A stretch of 64,000 nt of DNA from Limanda limanda (taxonomy: Eukaryota; Chordata; Actinopteri; Pleuronectiformes; Pleuronectidae): the NCBI RefSeq assembly GCF_963576545.1, contig NC_083648.1:19765654-19829653 (forward strand), written 5' to 3'. The position numbers were made by a program, and so were the translations under genes. Of this stretch, positions 1 through 26,194 are shown piece after piece. The number at the start of each line of letters is the position of its first letter. Position 1 is the first letter of the stretch. Below the pieces are notes generated by a model that had not been told where the DNA came from, searched no databases, and saw only the letters and a list, made by a program, of their open reading frames with translations.

Positions 1-12552
<12,552 letters not shown>

Positions 12553-15213
12553 AAAGAGCAGGACACACAAGCAGTACTGCAGTTTGGAGCACAGATCAAA
12601 CCCTGAAGATGTACAGATGTATGCAGTGCAGCAATAGCATTCATTCAACTCCTGTTTTCAATGAAGTGCCATGGTGAAGTCTTTGGAATATACTAAATGC
12701 TTTTCTTTTAGGGGGAGCTCGTGCTTCCACGGTTATGTTCCAAAAGAAAAAAAGTCCAAATGAAGGAGGGGGTTTGAAGCTTTGGATGACTGTGGTCTGT
12801 TCGTTTACACTGTCGGTTGGACTCTTCAAACCAGGTCACATTTAGCCTCACAATAAATTACAATGAATCAAAATCGTTTCAGAGAACACCATACAAATAT
12901 GGATGTAGTGTTACTTTGGGTATGTGCAACCAACGCTTCCAGTATTTATTGCACACAGTATACAACTGAGATTTAAAGCCACATTTAAGAAACAAAAAAT
13001 CTGAGATTTTGAGATATTTCAAGGAAAAACACCTTTTTTATTTAAGGAAAAAGCAGGAAGCAGAATCCATGCCTGAGTTCCACTCATTCTGCATTCAAAG
13101 TCTTGTTCTAATTTCAGTGGATATTGAAAAATAATGAAACCACTCTGAATATCATATCAATAACCTCGCAGTCAACCACTAACAAACATTTTCTCTACAA
13201 AGGATTTTATTCTTGTAATATTACAATGTAATTCTTGTAATAATACAACTTCCTTCTTATAATATTATAACTTCTCGGAATATTGTGACATTAATCTTGT
13301 GATATTACAACTTTAACCTACTACAACTTAATTCTCTTGATCTCAGATTGTTTTCCTTTACGTGGCCTAATACTCTGTACGTAGTAGCGGGCGATCCAAC
13401 AGTGAAGTATTACCACACTTTGACCAGAAGTGGCAGTGTAGCATGGTGATGACAAAATGCTCCACAGACTGTAGACCAGCAGACCAGCTCCTCCCTTCTT
13501 TCCAGAACATCCATCTCTTCTTCTCCTCATCAACATAAAAAAAAAGACTTAAAAGGACACACAAACATCAACAAGTGCATTAGGACACGACTGAATGTCC
13601 CATGCTGTCGATGTCCAAATCACAAGATGTTTAAGACGTGGGTTGAACAAAGCAACCTGACGTTGTGTATCTACTATGCTCTGTGTCGGTGAGTCGCTGT
13701 TAAAAGGGTGAAGTGAGTGTATAGACTGCATTACAAAAAAAAAGAAAGAAACCCTTTTCCTGTTTGGAGATTCTTTCCGTTCTCTAACGGTAACGTGTAC
13801 ATAGACTAATGTGAGAAGCTGCCAGTACATTTGTCAGTTAGTGTGTTTCACCTGTGAGTTGCCAGCATCAGTGGAGGTGGTGCCAAGATAGTTTTTTTTA
13901 TTTTTTTCATTGAATATTAATTCCATTCATCACTCACAGTGCCGTTTTAACTTCACCCAGGCAGAGTGGCTGTGTACAAACATTTATTTTTCTGTGAACT
14001 CACAGTTTTTTATCTTTTCGATCACTGGCACTTTTTTTGCCGATGCTGTCCAGCTACTGTAGCAGAGCTCCGACATGTTTCCTGCTTCAGAACGAGAAGC
14101 AGAGAAAGAAGGACTAACTCGTATGTTTTCATGTTTTCCATTGTGTTGGAATAGCTGCACTGATTAGTTATCGACGACTGTGAGGACTAGGCAACATAAC
14201 AGTTGACCTCTGAGGAGTGTTTTTACATGTGTTGACGTCTTCTGCTGTTTTGCGGTTGATGGTGTGGTGCTTCACATCGGTGCTCAATAACCACAATCCC
14301 CATTACAGACAACCTCAAAACACAGCCGCTCTACATGGAAATGTAACGGAGGGTTTCAGTGTCCTTATTTTGTTCCAGAAGGTGAACATACTGATCCCCA
14401 ATCACTTCTACACTGAATGTAGATGACTCAGCAGCAATGGACTACAGCTATAATCAGTCTGCTACTAATGTTCTCATGTCCAGAGTCTGTACTTCACGTG
14501 AATGACGCCTGTTATCGGCGGTAAAGGAACGAAAAGCGAATCCTGAGGGCTTAAAAACAGTGCTGATGTGATGACCTGTTTTCTTTTCTTTTCTTCTGCT
14601 TTTGCAAAATAAGATTCCTGCTCTTACAAAGTGATTGTCGGTGCAAGTAAAACTCGCTGTCAAATATCATCAAAGCTAACGCTCCTCTCAGAATACTGTA
14701 CATGTTTCTAACAGCTGAACATAATCATGTGTACTTAATGAGCCTTGGACATGAACTTGTCTTCTGAAATGGATTCCGAGGAAACCTTTTCAGGTTTCTG
14801 CACACGAGAAAAGACGACAGCTCAAATCCACAGTATTTCATTGAGCCTCCGTGCATGAAAGTATCTTAACGTCATTACAGTGAGTGATCTGCCACTACAT
14901 CCCATCGTTGATTGTATTCTTTCCATCATGAGGTCAATTTGTTTGTGAGGAAAACAACATTTTTCTACTTACTGTCTTTCTAGCTTTGCATTCAACTTGT
15001 TCTTATGTCTGAGACTGCTGAGGGAGGTCCGTTAGCAGTTTGTATGTAAAGGATTTATTTATACTTTTTTCATAGAGATTTCATGAGACAACCACTGATG
15101 TGCAGAACTTTGTAATGTTTACCACTTAACGTCTTGCATTTCAGGGCATCACAGGTCAAGGCGCCTTTCTTTGATATGTGTTTTCTTATGATCAAAAGTG
15201 TGTGTGTGTGTGT

Positions 15214-15233
15214 GGGGGGGGAGGAGGGGGGGG
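15214..15233 (+). other. G-rich tract in abi1 3' UTR
   Basis: Eight G, A, two G, A, eight G on the sense strand directly after a (GT)n run; capable on paper of forming a G-quadruplex in the RNA. Confidence 0.6.
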
Positions 15234-15331
15234 ATCCACAAGTTCAATGTTCATGGGAACATAATTCAATATTTGTCTTCTCAGTTTGTACATAGAATGT
15301 GTTCATCGAAATTTATGTACAGTCTTTTTGT

Positions 15332-15337
15332 AATAAA
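15332..15337 (+). terminator. Likely abi1 poly(A) signal
   Basis: Canonical AATAAA downstream of the abi1 stop, in the correct orientation and followed within about 150 bp by a retrotransposon insertion. Confidence 0.65.
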
Positions 15338-15462
15338 CAGCTCATTGAAACAATGGACACAACCGCTATTGTTGTTTCTTTAAAGCTGTAGTAAAATATG
15401 CAATTAACTGTCATGTATGTTAATATATTTGTCCAAAACAAAACACAAATAAAAGTTGTTAT

Positions 15463-18412
15463 AGATTTGGAAGCAAATAACTTTATAAACTTATTTTTTT
15501 TGCATCAGGCGTGTTAGAACTTATACCTCAAGTCTCATTCTCACACTACTTAGAAGCCATGGGTGAAATGCTGGATAAGGTGTGTGAATTGAATATGGAA
15601 ATTGTTTTCACTGGAGATATAAATATTGACTGGCTATCGTCCAACTGTTCCTTAAAGAACCAACTGGCCACCATAACTGATGCATGCTCTCTGAAACAAG
15701 TGGTTACACAACCAACACGACTAAGCACAAACAACAAGGGCATCAACACAGCATCTTGTATTGATCACATTTATCTGAGTGCAGATGACTTGTATACCAA
15801 GGCTGTATCAGTCCCAATAGGATGTAGTGACCACAATATTGTAGTGGTAGCTAGGAAAATTAAGGTTCCCAAAGCCAGACCTAGGGTTATCTATAAGAGG
15901 TCCTACAGAGGTTTTTCTGAGGAAGCCTTCCTGGAAGAGGTCAGAAATATATGTTGGTCTAAGGTCTACAATTCAAAAGAACCAGATGAAGCACTTGATC
16001 TTTTTATTGCGAAATTTTTACCAGTCATTGATAAACATGCACCTGTTAGAAAAGTGACAGTGAGGACTTGTAGGGCGCCATGGGTTGATGTGGAACAAAA
16101 AAACTATATGTCTCAGCGTAATAAGGCCAAGGAAAAGGCACAGAATAGTGGTTGTACTAAGGACAGAGAAAACTACTGTAAACTGAGAAATCAAGTTACA
16201 AAACTCAATCAAAGGAAAAAGAAACAATATTATGCGCTGCAATTAATCAGGACAAAGAATGACCCCAAAAAGCTTTGGAGTGTGCTTAATGGTATAATGG
16301 GAAGAAACACCTCTCCACAACCTACATTCATTGAAAGTGGGGGTACCTTTATCACAAAACCCAAAGAAATTGCAGATCACTTGAATAATTTTTTCAGAAG
16401 CAAGGTAAATACATTAAGGAAAGAATCATCACAGAGGGTTGACAACAGTTCAACCATTATCAACATCCAAGACTATATGAAGGACAAACTTTGCCAGTTT
16501 GAGTTTAGTGAACTAACAGCGGAAACAGTGACTCGGCTGGTGAAAGTGGCATGTGGTGACAAACAACCAGGGATGGATGGGATAGATGGTAAACTGATTG
16601 GAATAGCTGTAGATTATGTTGCACAGCCAATCTGTCATATACTAAACACCAGTCTGAAACTATCAATCTTTCCTCAAGCCTGGAAAGAAGCTAAAATTAT
16701 TCCCCTGCCCAAAGATAAGAAAACATCATTTAGTGGCCCGAATTGTCGTCCAATAAGCCTGTTACCAGCACTGAGTAAGATTCTGGAGAAGGCTGTATTT
16801 GATCAAATACAGGAATACTTCTCAGTAAATAATCTGTTAACAAAGTACCAGCATGCTTACAGAAAGGGACGCTCCACATGCACAGCACTGACGCAAATGT
16901 CAGATGACTGGTACAGAGATCTAGACAACAAAATGCTATGTGGAGCAGTCCTTCTGGATTTTACAGCAGCATTTGATCTCCTTGAACATAACCTTCTACT
17001 GGAAAAACTGGTGTGCTATGGCTTTAAACCATCTGCAGCTACCTGGATGGGAAGTTATCTATTAAATAGATCTCAGAGAGTTTTCTTTAATGGAAGTCAC
17101 TCGGACAGTGTGCTGGTGGAAAGTGGAATTCCACAGGGAAGCTGTATAGGCCCACTAATGTACTCTATCTTCACTAATGATCTACCTCAAGTTTTAAGAA
17201 GTGCAAATCTAAGTATGTACGCAGACGACACTACTGTATATGCATCAGCAAAAACAGCAGAAGAACTGACACTCATCCTAAACAGGGAGCTAAGTTACAT
17301 TGGAAAGTGGGTCCTTCAAAACAAGATGGTTCTCAACTTAACTAAAACAAAAAGTATCATCTTCGGGTCAAATCATTCACTTAGAGCAGAGCCAGAGCTT
17401 AAACTGTGCATAGATGGAACATCCATCAATCAAGTAAAGGTATCCAAGCTACTGGGAGTCACCCTAGATAACAAACTGTCCTGGTCAAAGCATATTGACA
17501 CTATTGTCAATAAAATGGGCAAAGCACTGGCTGTAGTCAGACGATGCAGAAACCATCTGACACCTGATCTAAGAACACTGGTAGTAAGATCCCTCGTTCT
17601 GTCACAGCTGGATTATTGCCAAATAGTATGGGCAAATGCCACCATGAAAGACCTGAATAGATTACAGCTAGTACAGAACAAGGCTGCACGCTTTGCTCTA
17701 CAGTGTCCTTACAGAACCAGCATACAGAGCATGCATGCCAGTCTCCAGTGGCTAAAAGTTGAAGACAGGATGGCTGCTGCACTTCTCTTATCAACATGGC
17801 GCCTCTTGCAGTCTAAAACACCAGCAGATCAGTATAGGCAACTAAATAAAAATTTAGCCTCTCATAACTATGGCACTAGACGAGCAATAGAGGGAAGGTT
17901 TTCTCTCTCCAGAGCTAATACAAATTTTCTTAAACGTACTGTGGGTTACAGAGCCATGAAGTCATGGAACCTACTACCAACAGAAATTATAAACGTGACA
18001 CGTAAATGTATGTTCAAAAAGCAAATAATGAAACGCTTGGGTACAACATACTTGTGACACTAGATGGTGCTGGACTGTACATAAATGTGTAGGACTCCAT
18101 TACATGGTTTGAAGTTTTCACTTCTATGGAATTACCTATCAGTATTTTATATCATGACAAAGGTAAAACTGCATAACCACTAACTTATTTTTGATATTTG
18201 TAACATATAATTGTATGATCATTATTCAATGTATTTTAACTTTTGATATTTGTAATTTAACGTATGTTTTAAATATTTGATATAGGTATTGTAATGTATG
18301 TTTTAAATGTTTGATATCTGTATGTATGTCTTCTATGTGGACCCCACTAAAAGTAGCTCTGTCTTAGGGTAGAGCTAATGGGGATCCTTCTAAATAAACA
18401 AATAAACAAAAA
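15463..18412 (+). mobile_element. 5'-truncated non-LTR retrotransposon (LINE)
   Basis: One open frame (15511-18057) encodes the C-terminal part of an apurinic-type endonuclease and a full reverse transcriptase. It is followed by about 350 bp of 3' UTR ending ggggatcc-ttctaaataaac with a short AAATAAAC tail at about 18390-18411. The 5' border is uncertain. Reading frame is open from 15463, and the first half of the endonuclease is missing, as expected for 5' truncation. The 3' end (gaccccact ... gctaatggggatcc) is of a type I know from fish Jockey/I/L2-group LINEs; the exact clade is unassigned. Same strand as abi1. Confidence 0.88.
15511..18057 (+). CDS. LINE ORF2 fragment: endonuclease C-term + reverse transcriptase
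   Basis: 848 uninterrupted codons; the first ATG is at 15559 and the frame runs in from the truncated 5' side. Endonuclease residues visible are FTGDINIDW, ASCIDHIYLS and the catalytic SDHN. Reverse transcriptase blocks follow in order: PGMDGIDGKLIG, FPQAWKEAKIIPLPK, NCRPISLLPALSKILEK, HAYRKGRSTCTAL, LLDFTAAFDLLEH, SGIPQGSCIGPLMYSIF, and the catalytic MYADDTTVYA. The C-terminal region has LSQLDYCQIVWANAT and YGTRR...WNLLPTEI, typical of I/Jockey/L2-type LINE proteins. The RT domain has no stop codon or missing catalytic residue, so this copy is young. It cannot be autonomous as it stands, because the endonuclease N-terminus and any ORF1 are absent. Confidence 0.9.
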   Translation: MLELIPQVSFSHYLEAMGEMLDKVCELNMEIVFTGDINIDWLSSNCSLKNQLATITDACSLKQVVTQPTRLSTNNKGINTASCIDHIYLSADDLYTKAVSVPIGCSDHNIVVVARKIKVPKARPRVIYKRSYRGFSEEAFLEEVRNICWSKVYNSKEPDEALDLFIAKFLPVIDKHAPVRKVTVRTCRAPWVDVEQKNYMSQRNKAKEKAQNSGCTKDRENYCKLRNQVTKLNQRKKKQYYALQLIRTKNDPKKLWSVLNGIMGRNTSPQPTFIESGGTFITKPKEIADHLNNFFRSKVNTLRKESSQRVDNSSTIINIQDYMKDKLCQFEFSELTAETVTRLVKVACGDKQPGMDGIDGKLIGIAVDYVAQPICHILNTSLKLSIFPQAWKEAKIIPLPKDKKTSFSGPNCRPISLLPALSKILEKAVFDQIQEYFSVNNLLTKYQHAYRKGRSTCTALTQMSDDWYRDLDNKMLCGAVLLDFTAAFDLLEHNLLLEKLVCYGFKPSAATWMGSYLLNRSQRVFFNGSHSDSVLVESGIPQGSCIGPLMYSIFTNDLPQVLRSANLSMYADDTTVYASAKTAEELTLILNRELSYIGKWVLQNKMVLNLTKTKSIIFGSNHSLRAEPELKLCIDGTSINQVKVSKLLGVTLDNKLSWSKHIDTIVNKMGKALAVVRRCRNHLTPDLRTLVVRSLVLSQLDYCQIVWANATMKDLNRLQLVQNKAARFALQCPYRTSIQSMHASLQWLKVEDRMAAALLLSTWRLLQSKTPADQYRQLNKNLASHNYGTRRAIEGRFSLSRANTNFLKRTVGYRAMKSWNLLPTEIINVTRKCMFKKQIMKRLGTTYL

Positions 18413-19125
18413 TTCTTTCACACTCTCCCTGCCTCTTCTCATCACATGACTGTTGATTGTTTACAGTAATCCAATCAGATTGTACCATGATCTCAAACAG
18501 CCAATCATGTTTTCTTCCATGTTTGAAATAATGAAATCGGTGACATTTTTTGCAGTTTTGACTTCTGTTTCCTTAAGATGATTTCATACTCAGAGGAGAC
18601 ACGACACACTTTTTAGTGTCCTTTATACCAAAAAAAGAATAAGCCTGAAATTGATAATCTGGGACAGGTCACTTAGTTTGTAATGTAGGACTCTTGAATT
18701 AGGCGGATTTCAGTCACATGATGTCCATGTTAAACAGTAATATAAATCCTGTTGACTGTTTTGTGAGAAAAGGGAAATAAACCCACTTAGTACATTACCC
18801 AATGTCCCAAATTACCTGATTTCACCCTATTTGGAAGCAGTTAGCGACTGAAAAACCTAATTCCCCTAATCCTCTGTTATAACAACTTCTTATATACAGC
18901 CTTCTCCATGACATGTCTGCTCTATAAGCTGCCGCAGACACCTACAAACAATCCACATGAATGTCAATCAGAATGTAGAAACCTTTAAAGGTCCCAGTAG
19001 ATTTTGCAGAGTCGATGCTGTCTTCACTGCAGCCTGGTATTTCCCATACAGAACAGTTCCATACTGAACTAGGACACAAAGAATGCAGCTGTTACACTTT
19101 GTCGGTGATGCATTTGAATTGTCTG
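18413..19125. other. Intergenic, nothing recognised
   Basis: AT-rich sequence after the LINE tail. No coding region, RNA gene or clear repeat is seen. Confidence 0.5.
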
Positions 19126-19330
<205 letters not shown>

Positions 19331-22300
19331 GCTCAACTTCTTACCAAAATTTGCAGAAAGTTAGAAAGTGGTGAAAATTGTCGCAAAATGGCTCAACGGT
19401 GCCCCCCGAGACAGCCCGAGACCCCCGGAAGGTGTTCCCATTGACCGATCTTCACAAAAATCGATACACAGGTGTATTTGACTATGTTGTCACTATGCTC
19501 TGTAGCCATGTGAGCAGAAGCTGAACTGCAATTACATTTAAATAACTTAGTTCACTGCTGACAGTACAGACATGTGGGTTAATGACTGAGTGTGAAATCA
19601 GACCTTGGCTTTTCTGATGAAGTTGACTCACAGCAACAGTGTGTCTTCAAGGTCACAACACAGAAACTTGATGTAAGGAGACTCTTCCTGGATGCAGGGA
19701 TGCTGGGTAAATGGTACATGCAGGGGTTAGGGTTATACTGCAGGGACATTGAAGTGATTTAGTCAATGCACTTGCATAAAAGCAAAGGAATCATGAGAGA
19801 TTTTAAAAAGGATCAATCCAAACCACTGCAAAAGATGTATTCTGCTATTGTCAACGTTTCTGACCTTATATGAAGCTCCAGAAACATTGCTTCGAACATT
19901 TCCCATGATGCAAAGTCTAATTTAAGTCCCAGCCTTCAAACTCCATAATATTTTTTAACAGGCTTCTTATAGAGCTCCACAGTGTGGTTACAGAAATATA
20001 AATCATTCATTTTGTGAATAATGATCTCGATTATCAGCCTTAATATTTTAACCATCCAAGGTAGACTTACCACAAACACTACAAAAACTGTGAACTCAAT
20101 TAAATGCTCCTGTAGCAGCCTCATGTCAGTCTCATATCTTGTTCACTCTTTATAAGGATTTTCTGAACATCAAAGGAGAAAATGAATTCAAAAAATGTAC
20201 TTTATAAAAGTGGGTCATCACTGTCACGCTCTCCTGTAAGTGTATTGTCAAAATGATATGACCCTGATTGGTGTACTAAAACATCATTATGGTTATATTC
20301 ACAGATTGATGAGGTCATTCAGAGCTACTTTGCACATCAAACACATGTGTCCAGGAGCTGGGTAGTCCTCCCCCCCTCACAGCTAAACCAAACATGTGTA
20401 AAACTGACTTCCCCTTTAAATACAGATGCTGAATCTCTGCCTTTAGTTTATGTGAACAAACGAGCCAGCAGGGGGCGCACTGTACCAAACTGTAACTGCA
20501 CCCCAAGAAGCATTGATAACACTGGTTTCACTGTTAAAACACTCACTGCAAATTTGGCGTCCTCTAGATTCATTCAGGTTAATAGACAAAAACAAATCTC
20601 TGATGTGTCTGTCGTTTTGTAAGAAAATAAATCTTTGCACTTCTCGAAAAGGTGACTATTTATTTGTACTCTCCAGGATTCTCACAGCTAAGGAGCACTT
20701 TTAATTCACATAACTCACCTCCTGACAACAGGACTTATTACTGTTCGTGGCAATTTCAGCTAACAGTTGTTTCTCCTGACAACTTCATCTTTATTTAACA
20801 TGTGCGCGCAGTGTCACGAATATTTGCTGAATGTCACACTCTTACACAGAAAACCACCATACAAGTAAAGATAATGTCATTTAACAATGCAGATGAGTAT
20901 TAGTTTTGTTAATTTGCTATATAACCTGCATTAACATTTCAAAACATAGATACTACAGATTAAATGCAGTACAAACCCTGAGGACCCCAACATACAAGCC
21001 TGCATGTCCTTCAAATGATGGATACACGTACACAGGTTTGTGTAGCGATCCATATTAGGACTTCCCTTCTTCGTGGACACTCTTACCAAAACCTTAACTA
21101 TGATACATTTGATCAATTCTAACATTACATTCACATCTAACCAATAACCTGAACCACATTCTCAGAAATTACATTTAGCCTCGCTTTGGACTACTGGTCC
21201 TGACAAGGTCTATGTTTACAATGGAAAAGGTCAGAGAAGGGCATCACACACACACACACACACAAACACACACCCACACACACACACACACACACACATG
21301 AAACACAGACACACATTCTCAAGCGGTGGAGAAACTTTGATTCCATCAGTTGAGATCACATTTAGCGTGAAGCAGAAGTTGGCAGGAGCCAACTTCTGTG
21401 GTGGTGTCGACGTCGTGGTGACCTTTTAAAAACAAAGGCGTGATGACATGAAGCCTGGAACAGAGCAGAACACCGTAACCTGATGTTATCAAACTGTGAC
21501 AGAATCAAATGTGGAACATATAGTACGTCGCTGAGAACTTGTTTGGAACAACCATAATTGCTGTCATACGCTCATACAGTAATAAGTCTCAGGTTATTCT
21601 GCACATGTGTTGTCCACATATCGGCATCACAGCTAAATCAAAACGTTTGTGCATATATGTAATGTATACGGGCCATAGCCCTCTTCCCCGAGATCCTAAA
21701 ATGATACGGGTGTAGTTTTGATAATGGAATGATTTTATGCCTTTCAATTATCAAGCCATTTCTTTTCAAGAGCGAGGCAGCTCGTCCGCTATTTTTGTCC
21801 TGAGGCTTTGTTTTTAGCATGTTGTCTGGAGAAGTTAATTTCTCTCGGGCTCCTTGTTTGGGAGGTTCTAAACATGAAGATACTTAAAAGACAAAAGTCA
21901 AAGAAAGGCCATTTGTCTTCATTTAATTTTCAAAGAAAGTCCATTGATCAAGCTCCGTAGGGTTAGGGTTAGGGGAGTTTGTTTTTCTCTCTAAAGCATC
22001 TTGACATTCCTTCCATTTTTTATTTTAAGCAGAGGCACATTGTGTTCACACATTCAACAGCACTCACAACAATGCTGGTGTTCACTGGAGAATACAGACT
22101 GAAGATTCCAGGAAACAGAAGTGACTCAAGGAGGATGAGTGCGGTTCTCTCTTTGTTTAATTTCCTGGTTGATGACCGCAGCTCCGTTAGTCAGATTTCT
22201 TCATGTATGGCACTAAGTTACATGTGGGTGGATGTCAGGATGCTATAACACAAACTCAGCTAAGAGGTTTTTTTTTCTTTCTGATTTTAGGTATTTCTCT

Positions 22301-25300
22301 TTTCCCGGCCTAATGAACTACCCTCTCCAGATCCCCTGCAGCGTCATGTCCTTGGCCTCAGATGATTCCCGCAACTCCCTCATGTTTGCGATTTGCACAT
22401 CTGCCTTGCACTACTCCCCCCTCCCTCCATCCATTTCTCCTGCTCTGATGGTTTTTCTTTTTTGAGATTTTCTGCTTTGTCGCAGCGACAGCATGACATG
22501 TTTCTCTTTAACAGAGGGGAGGCCTCAATTCACACTGTCCATCTTCATTTCTGCAGTTCTCCCTCTTGCATTAAACATCATAGGGTTTGCAGAAATACAA
22601 CACTAACCAGGTTTTCCACTAGATGCTGATATAATCTGTGTGAAAACCTGATACTTTATGCTCATTTTATTTTTTTGAAATTGCTGTGTGCTCTACTGAC
22701 TTCCATTCTAGTTACAGGAGGCTTTGCCACTTCCATCCAGCTTTTGGAGAAGGAGGATGTTTTCCGGATTTCTAGAGGTTGGCTCGACCGTCTGGCACCA
22801 GAAAAAAACAGTCACTCCCCAACTTCAAATAGAAATCTTATCTCTTAAAAGACAGCGCATCTTCCCCTGCATGGTTCCTACATCACTCATTCTCAGAGCA
22901 AAAACTCTCTGCTGGTCTTGCTCTACATGTTTTGGATGAGAGCCTCATCATGTGAAGGAGAAGTCACCACTCAGGCCTTCGAGGCCGTTGGAGAAGTTGC
23001 TCTCTGACTGGAGGAGAAAAACTCCAATGTAATGACATGTAATGTTTTGAAATACATTTCAGACTGACATAATGCAGGTGTATATCACATATGCTGCAAC
23101 TTTTAAAGATAGTCAGCATGAGATCATGGAAAGAGTTAAGTATCTACTTAAAATATCAAAGGAACAATCTAAAACACCAACTGCAGTGGGCCTTCACAGA
23201 ATAATCTCGTTTCAATAGAAGGGCAAAAGGCCACATGACAGGATAGTTCAAAAGTTTAGTTTATTATTTCATATAAAACTTTACAGAAATGGAGTGGAGG
23301 TGATCTTATTCTAAAAAGGTAAAAGGAACAGTAAATATCCTACTTGGAGAGGAGAGGAGAGGAAGAACAGTCTGAGGTTGAAGGTCAGCTCCACTGTAGT
23401 TGGTTGCTTCTTATTCACTGAGTCTTTTGAACGTTTCTTGATGGTGACCACTGAGCCATCGACACCAAATAGGCTGGCAACACACTTCAGCCATTGAAGC
23501 CCAACTTGTTCTTCAGACAGCAACTTCTGGAGTGACCTCGTTCAGCACAGAGAGAAACACACAGGAGAACGAGAGCAGTGTTTGCTGCATGTGGCTCAAG
23601 TGGAGCAGAGGAGACACACTCAGACACACCTGCAATCACTCAACACCTGAAACACCGCCATTGGCTCACAGCAAATGTGAAATCCCCCCATGAACAGACA
23701 CACACTGTTTAACCCTGGTAGAGGCATGCACCATTCGAATGTGGAAATGTCTATAAGATAAAGAATTAAAAATCTATTCTGGGTTGTCACTGCCCAGCTA
23801 AGGGACAAGGTAGAGGGCAAACTCCTCCCACCATGCTCATGCAGGGAGAGGCCCCTCCTCTTGAAAGAGTGGTTCTGCCACAGCCCCCAGAAATTAAACC
23901 ACGTTAGTTTACTTTTAAAACAGGCATTCCACAATGAACTATTCATTTTTTGTAGCCAAACATATTAAAATGTTATCCATCCTCTCATCACTGCCTGAAA
24001 CTAACAAAATAAGAAAACACTGGTTGTCCACCCCTATGTCCACAGCTCTGGTACCAAAGGAAGCATAGTTAATACTGAAAGGAGACAATCCAGAGTATAT
24101 AGTGGCTGTAAACAGAGGTTAAAAAAAAACAATAAGACAATACATAAAACAAGTGTTACCCCCAGAAGCCCATGAATTTGATCCGAGCATATAGCTGTAC
24201 CAGCTCTACCCACTTCCACTGCCACAAGTCTGAAAGACTTCACTTAGATAACCAACAAAACCTGGAGAAGAGAAAACCCATTTTGGTTGAACACCTTCAA
24301 CCAAAATGCACAATGGCATAACACCAACCATGTGTTTTACAGAAGCCCAAATGGGAAAAACTTAACAGCTTTTGATTTTTTATAATAACTGAAGGCTACC
24401 ACAGGTTATCTCTTATGTTTGGAAGGGGAGGGTGAGGAGACGGGGTACTCAGCTGCAACATGCAACTTCACCAATAGATGTCACTCAATTCTACACACTG
24501 AACCTATAAAGAATTTCAATGCCATGATGGAAAAATTATTTATATCTTAATATCTTAATCATTAACCCAAGACTCCACTGGCTCAGTCATAGTCTGTAAA
24601 CGAGCTGGGCTCACAGCCATCCTGTAGATGAAATGATGCCTGCAGGCCATGTACTTGAAACCCTGATGAAAGCCGCTGAAAACTGGCGCTGCTGCTCAGA
24701 TGACACCTGCAAGCTCCTGAGGTCATCAACATAAAAACACTGGTCCGTGTCTTCTGGATCCAAGACAGCGAACAGACCCAGTCGAGACAATAAGAAGAAT
24801 TACATTTAATCCTTTTGTTTCTCAGAATCTCAGAGGATCACAGCGTTAATCAGATGCTTTTCTCTCCAGCTTCGGTAACAGTCTGTGGAGTGGTGTTTGT
24901 CACTGTGATGGCTTTCCAAGAGGACGCATGCCAAAGTGACATATAGAGTATTTTTCTTCTGGTATGTCTGATGTAATGTTCCCGGTTGATCCCGTTCGTA
25001 GGGCTGCGCTCGTTCAGATTACATGGAGAGATTTGAAATGGACAATGCTGATCTGTGCCTCAGGCCGAGTTTGCATCCGTTTGAGATGTGTAATGTTTTG
25101 CTTTCTGAGCTGCAGTTATATGATGAGCAGCTTATGTGTGCTTTCAGTATAGCTCACAGTCTGATCCAGATGTGGTGACTTCACATTTAAGTGTCGCTTG
25201 GCATATTTCTGTCTGATGCTCAGTTTCAAAACAAAGACTGCCATGGGTAACCAGATAATGTCCGGATTAGCGAGGTAAACATTAAGTGATTGGTCTGATT

Positions 25301-26190
25301 CGTTTTTTTGTAAAAGCTCCAAACTTCAAAAGCACTGAGGGGAACGTTGAGATTCTCATCTGGTCACGTTTTTAAGAAAGAATGCGTCTGATGATGTTTG
25401 ACATCACATTTACAGATTAAAGTCACTGATCCATGTTATCCAATCCATGTTTAGGTGTGGCTCTAGTGAAGGCAGTGCTGGTCCGTCCACATACTGTCCT
25501 CCATACTAACACACATGAAAAAATATTGCCGATGTTTAAATGGTCAAATAATAGCTTGTCTCCTTTACGTATGTAAGCAGAAAGACTTTAACTGCAGAAC
25601 AGCTGTTAGTAAACACAACAAAGATGGAGTTCCCTTATGTTTGTCACAGAGAGTCATCATCAACGAAGAATCCTAATGACTTTGGTGATCCCCTGAATTT
25701 TTGTTTGGCACCAGAAGCTCAACAGTTTGGGTTTTGCCTAAAATAAAAAATAGAAAATATATCGACATCATCTTCCTATTCAGGTTAAATTGCTGGATAA
25801 ATTCATTTTCCTCTGACTTTTCATTGCAGGTTCATCAGGTAAACAATGTATTTTATCCGGTTCACATTTAACTAGAAACATTCCCATCATCCTTAGCTGC
25901 ACTGTCTTTTGTACTAATTACCAAATGTCACCATGTTAACTGGTAAATGTGCCTCCTTCTACATCTTTTGCACGGTGGCCATGCATGTTGACATAAGCAT
26001 TTAGCACACAGCACAGTTAGCATGTTGTTGTTGTTTTTAAAGAAAGAAACATGAGCCGACTCACATATTCTACTGCTGACAATAACTTATTTAATTTGTC
26101 ATTGCAGCTTCCTTTATCTTCATCAGACATTTTCCGATCTACAAATGCTTGATACATTTTCCATTATGTTAAAAACTGTGTCTTCTAATC
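19331..26190. other. Gene-free intergenic stretch
   Basis: No exon or RNA gene is recognised on either strand. It contains a (CA)n tract (21247-21298), a short TTAGGG-type run at 21960-21976 and probable old transposon relics, for example cacactgaacc at 24496-24506, resembling a fish MITE end. Open frames are short and unlike known proteins. Confidence 0.5.
21247..21298. repeat. (CA)n microsatellite
   Basis: About 50 bp of CA dinucleotides with two interruptions (cacaaacac, cacccaca). Confidence 0.95.
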
Positions 26191-26194
26191 AGTG

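Larger units (their letters stand above)
12553..15355 (+). other. abi1 3' UTR (about 2.8 kb, inferred)
   Basis: After the stop there is no further open coding sequence until an AATAAA at 15332-15337 followed by a plausible cleavage region. The AT-rich text with several TTTTT runs fits a long 3' UTR. A GT/G-rich tract sits at 15198-15233. Confidence 0.6.

Noticed and set aside
21956..21976. Short TTAGGG run suggesting an interstitial telomere
   Set aside because: Only about two and a half units; expected by chance in fish intergenic DNA.
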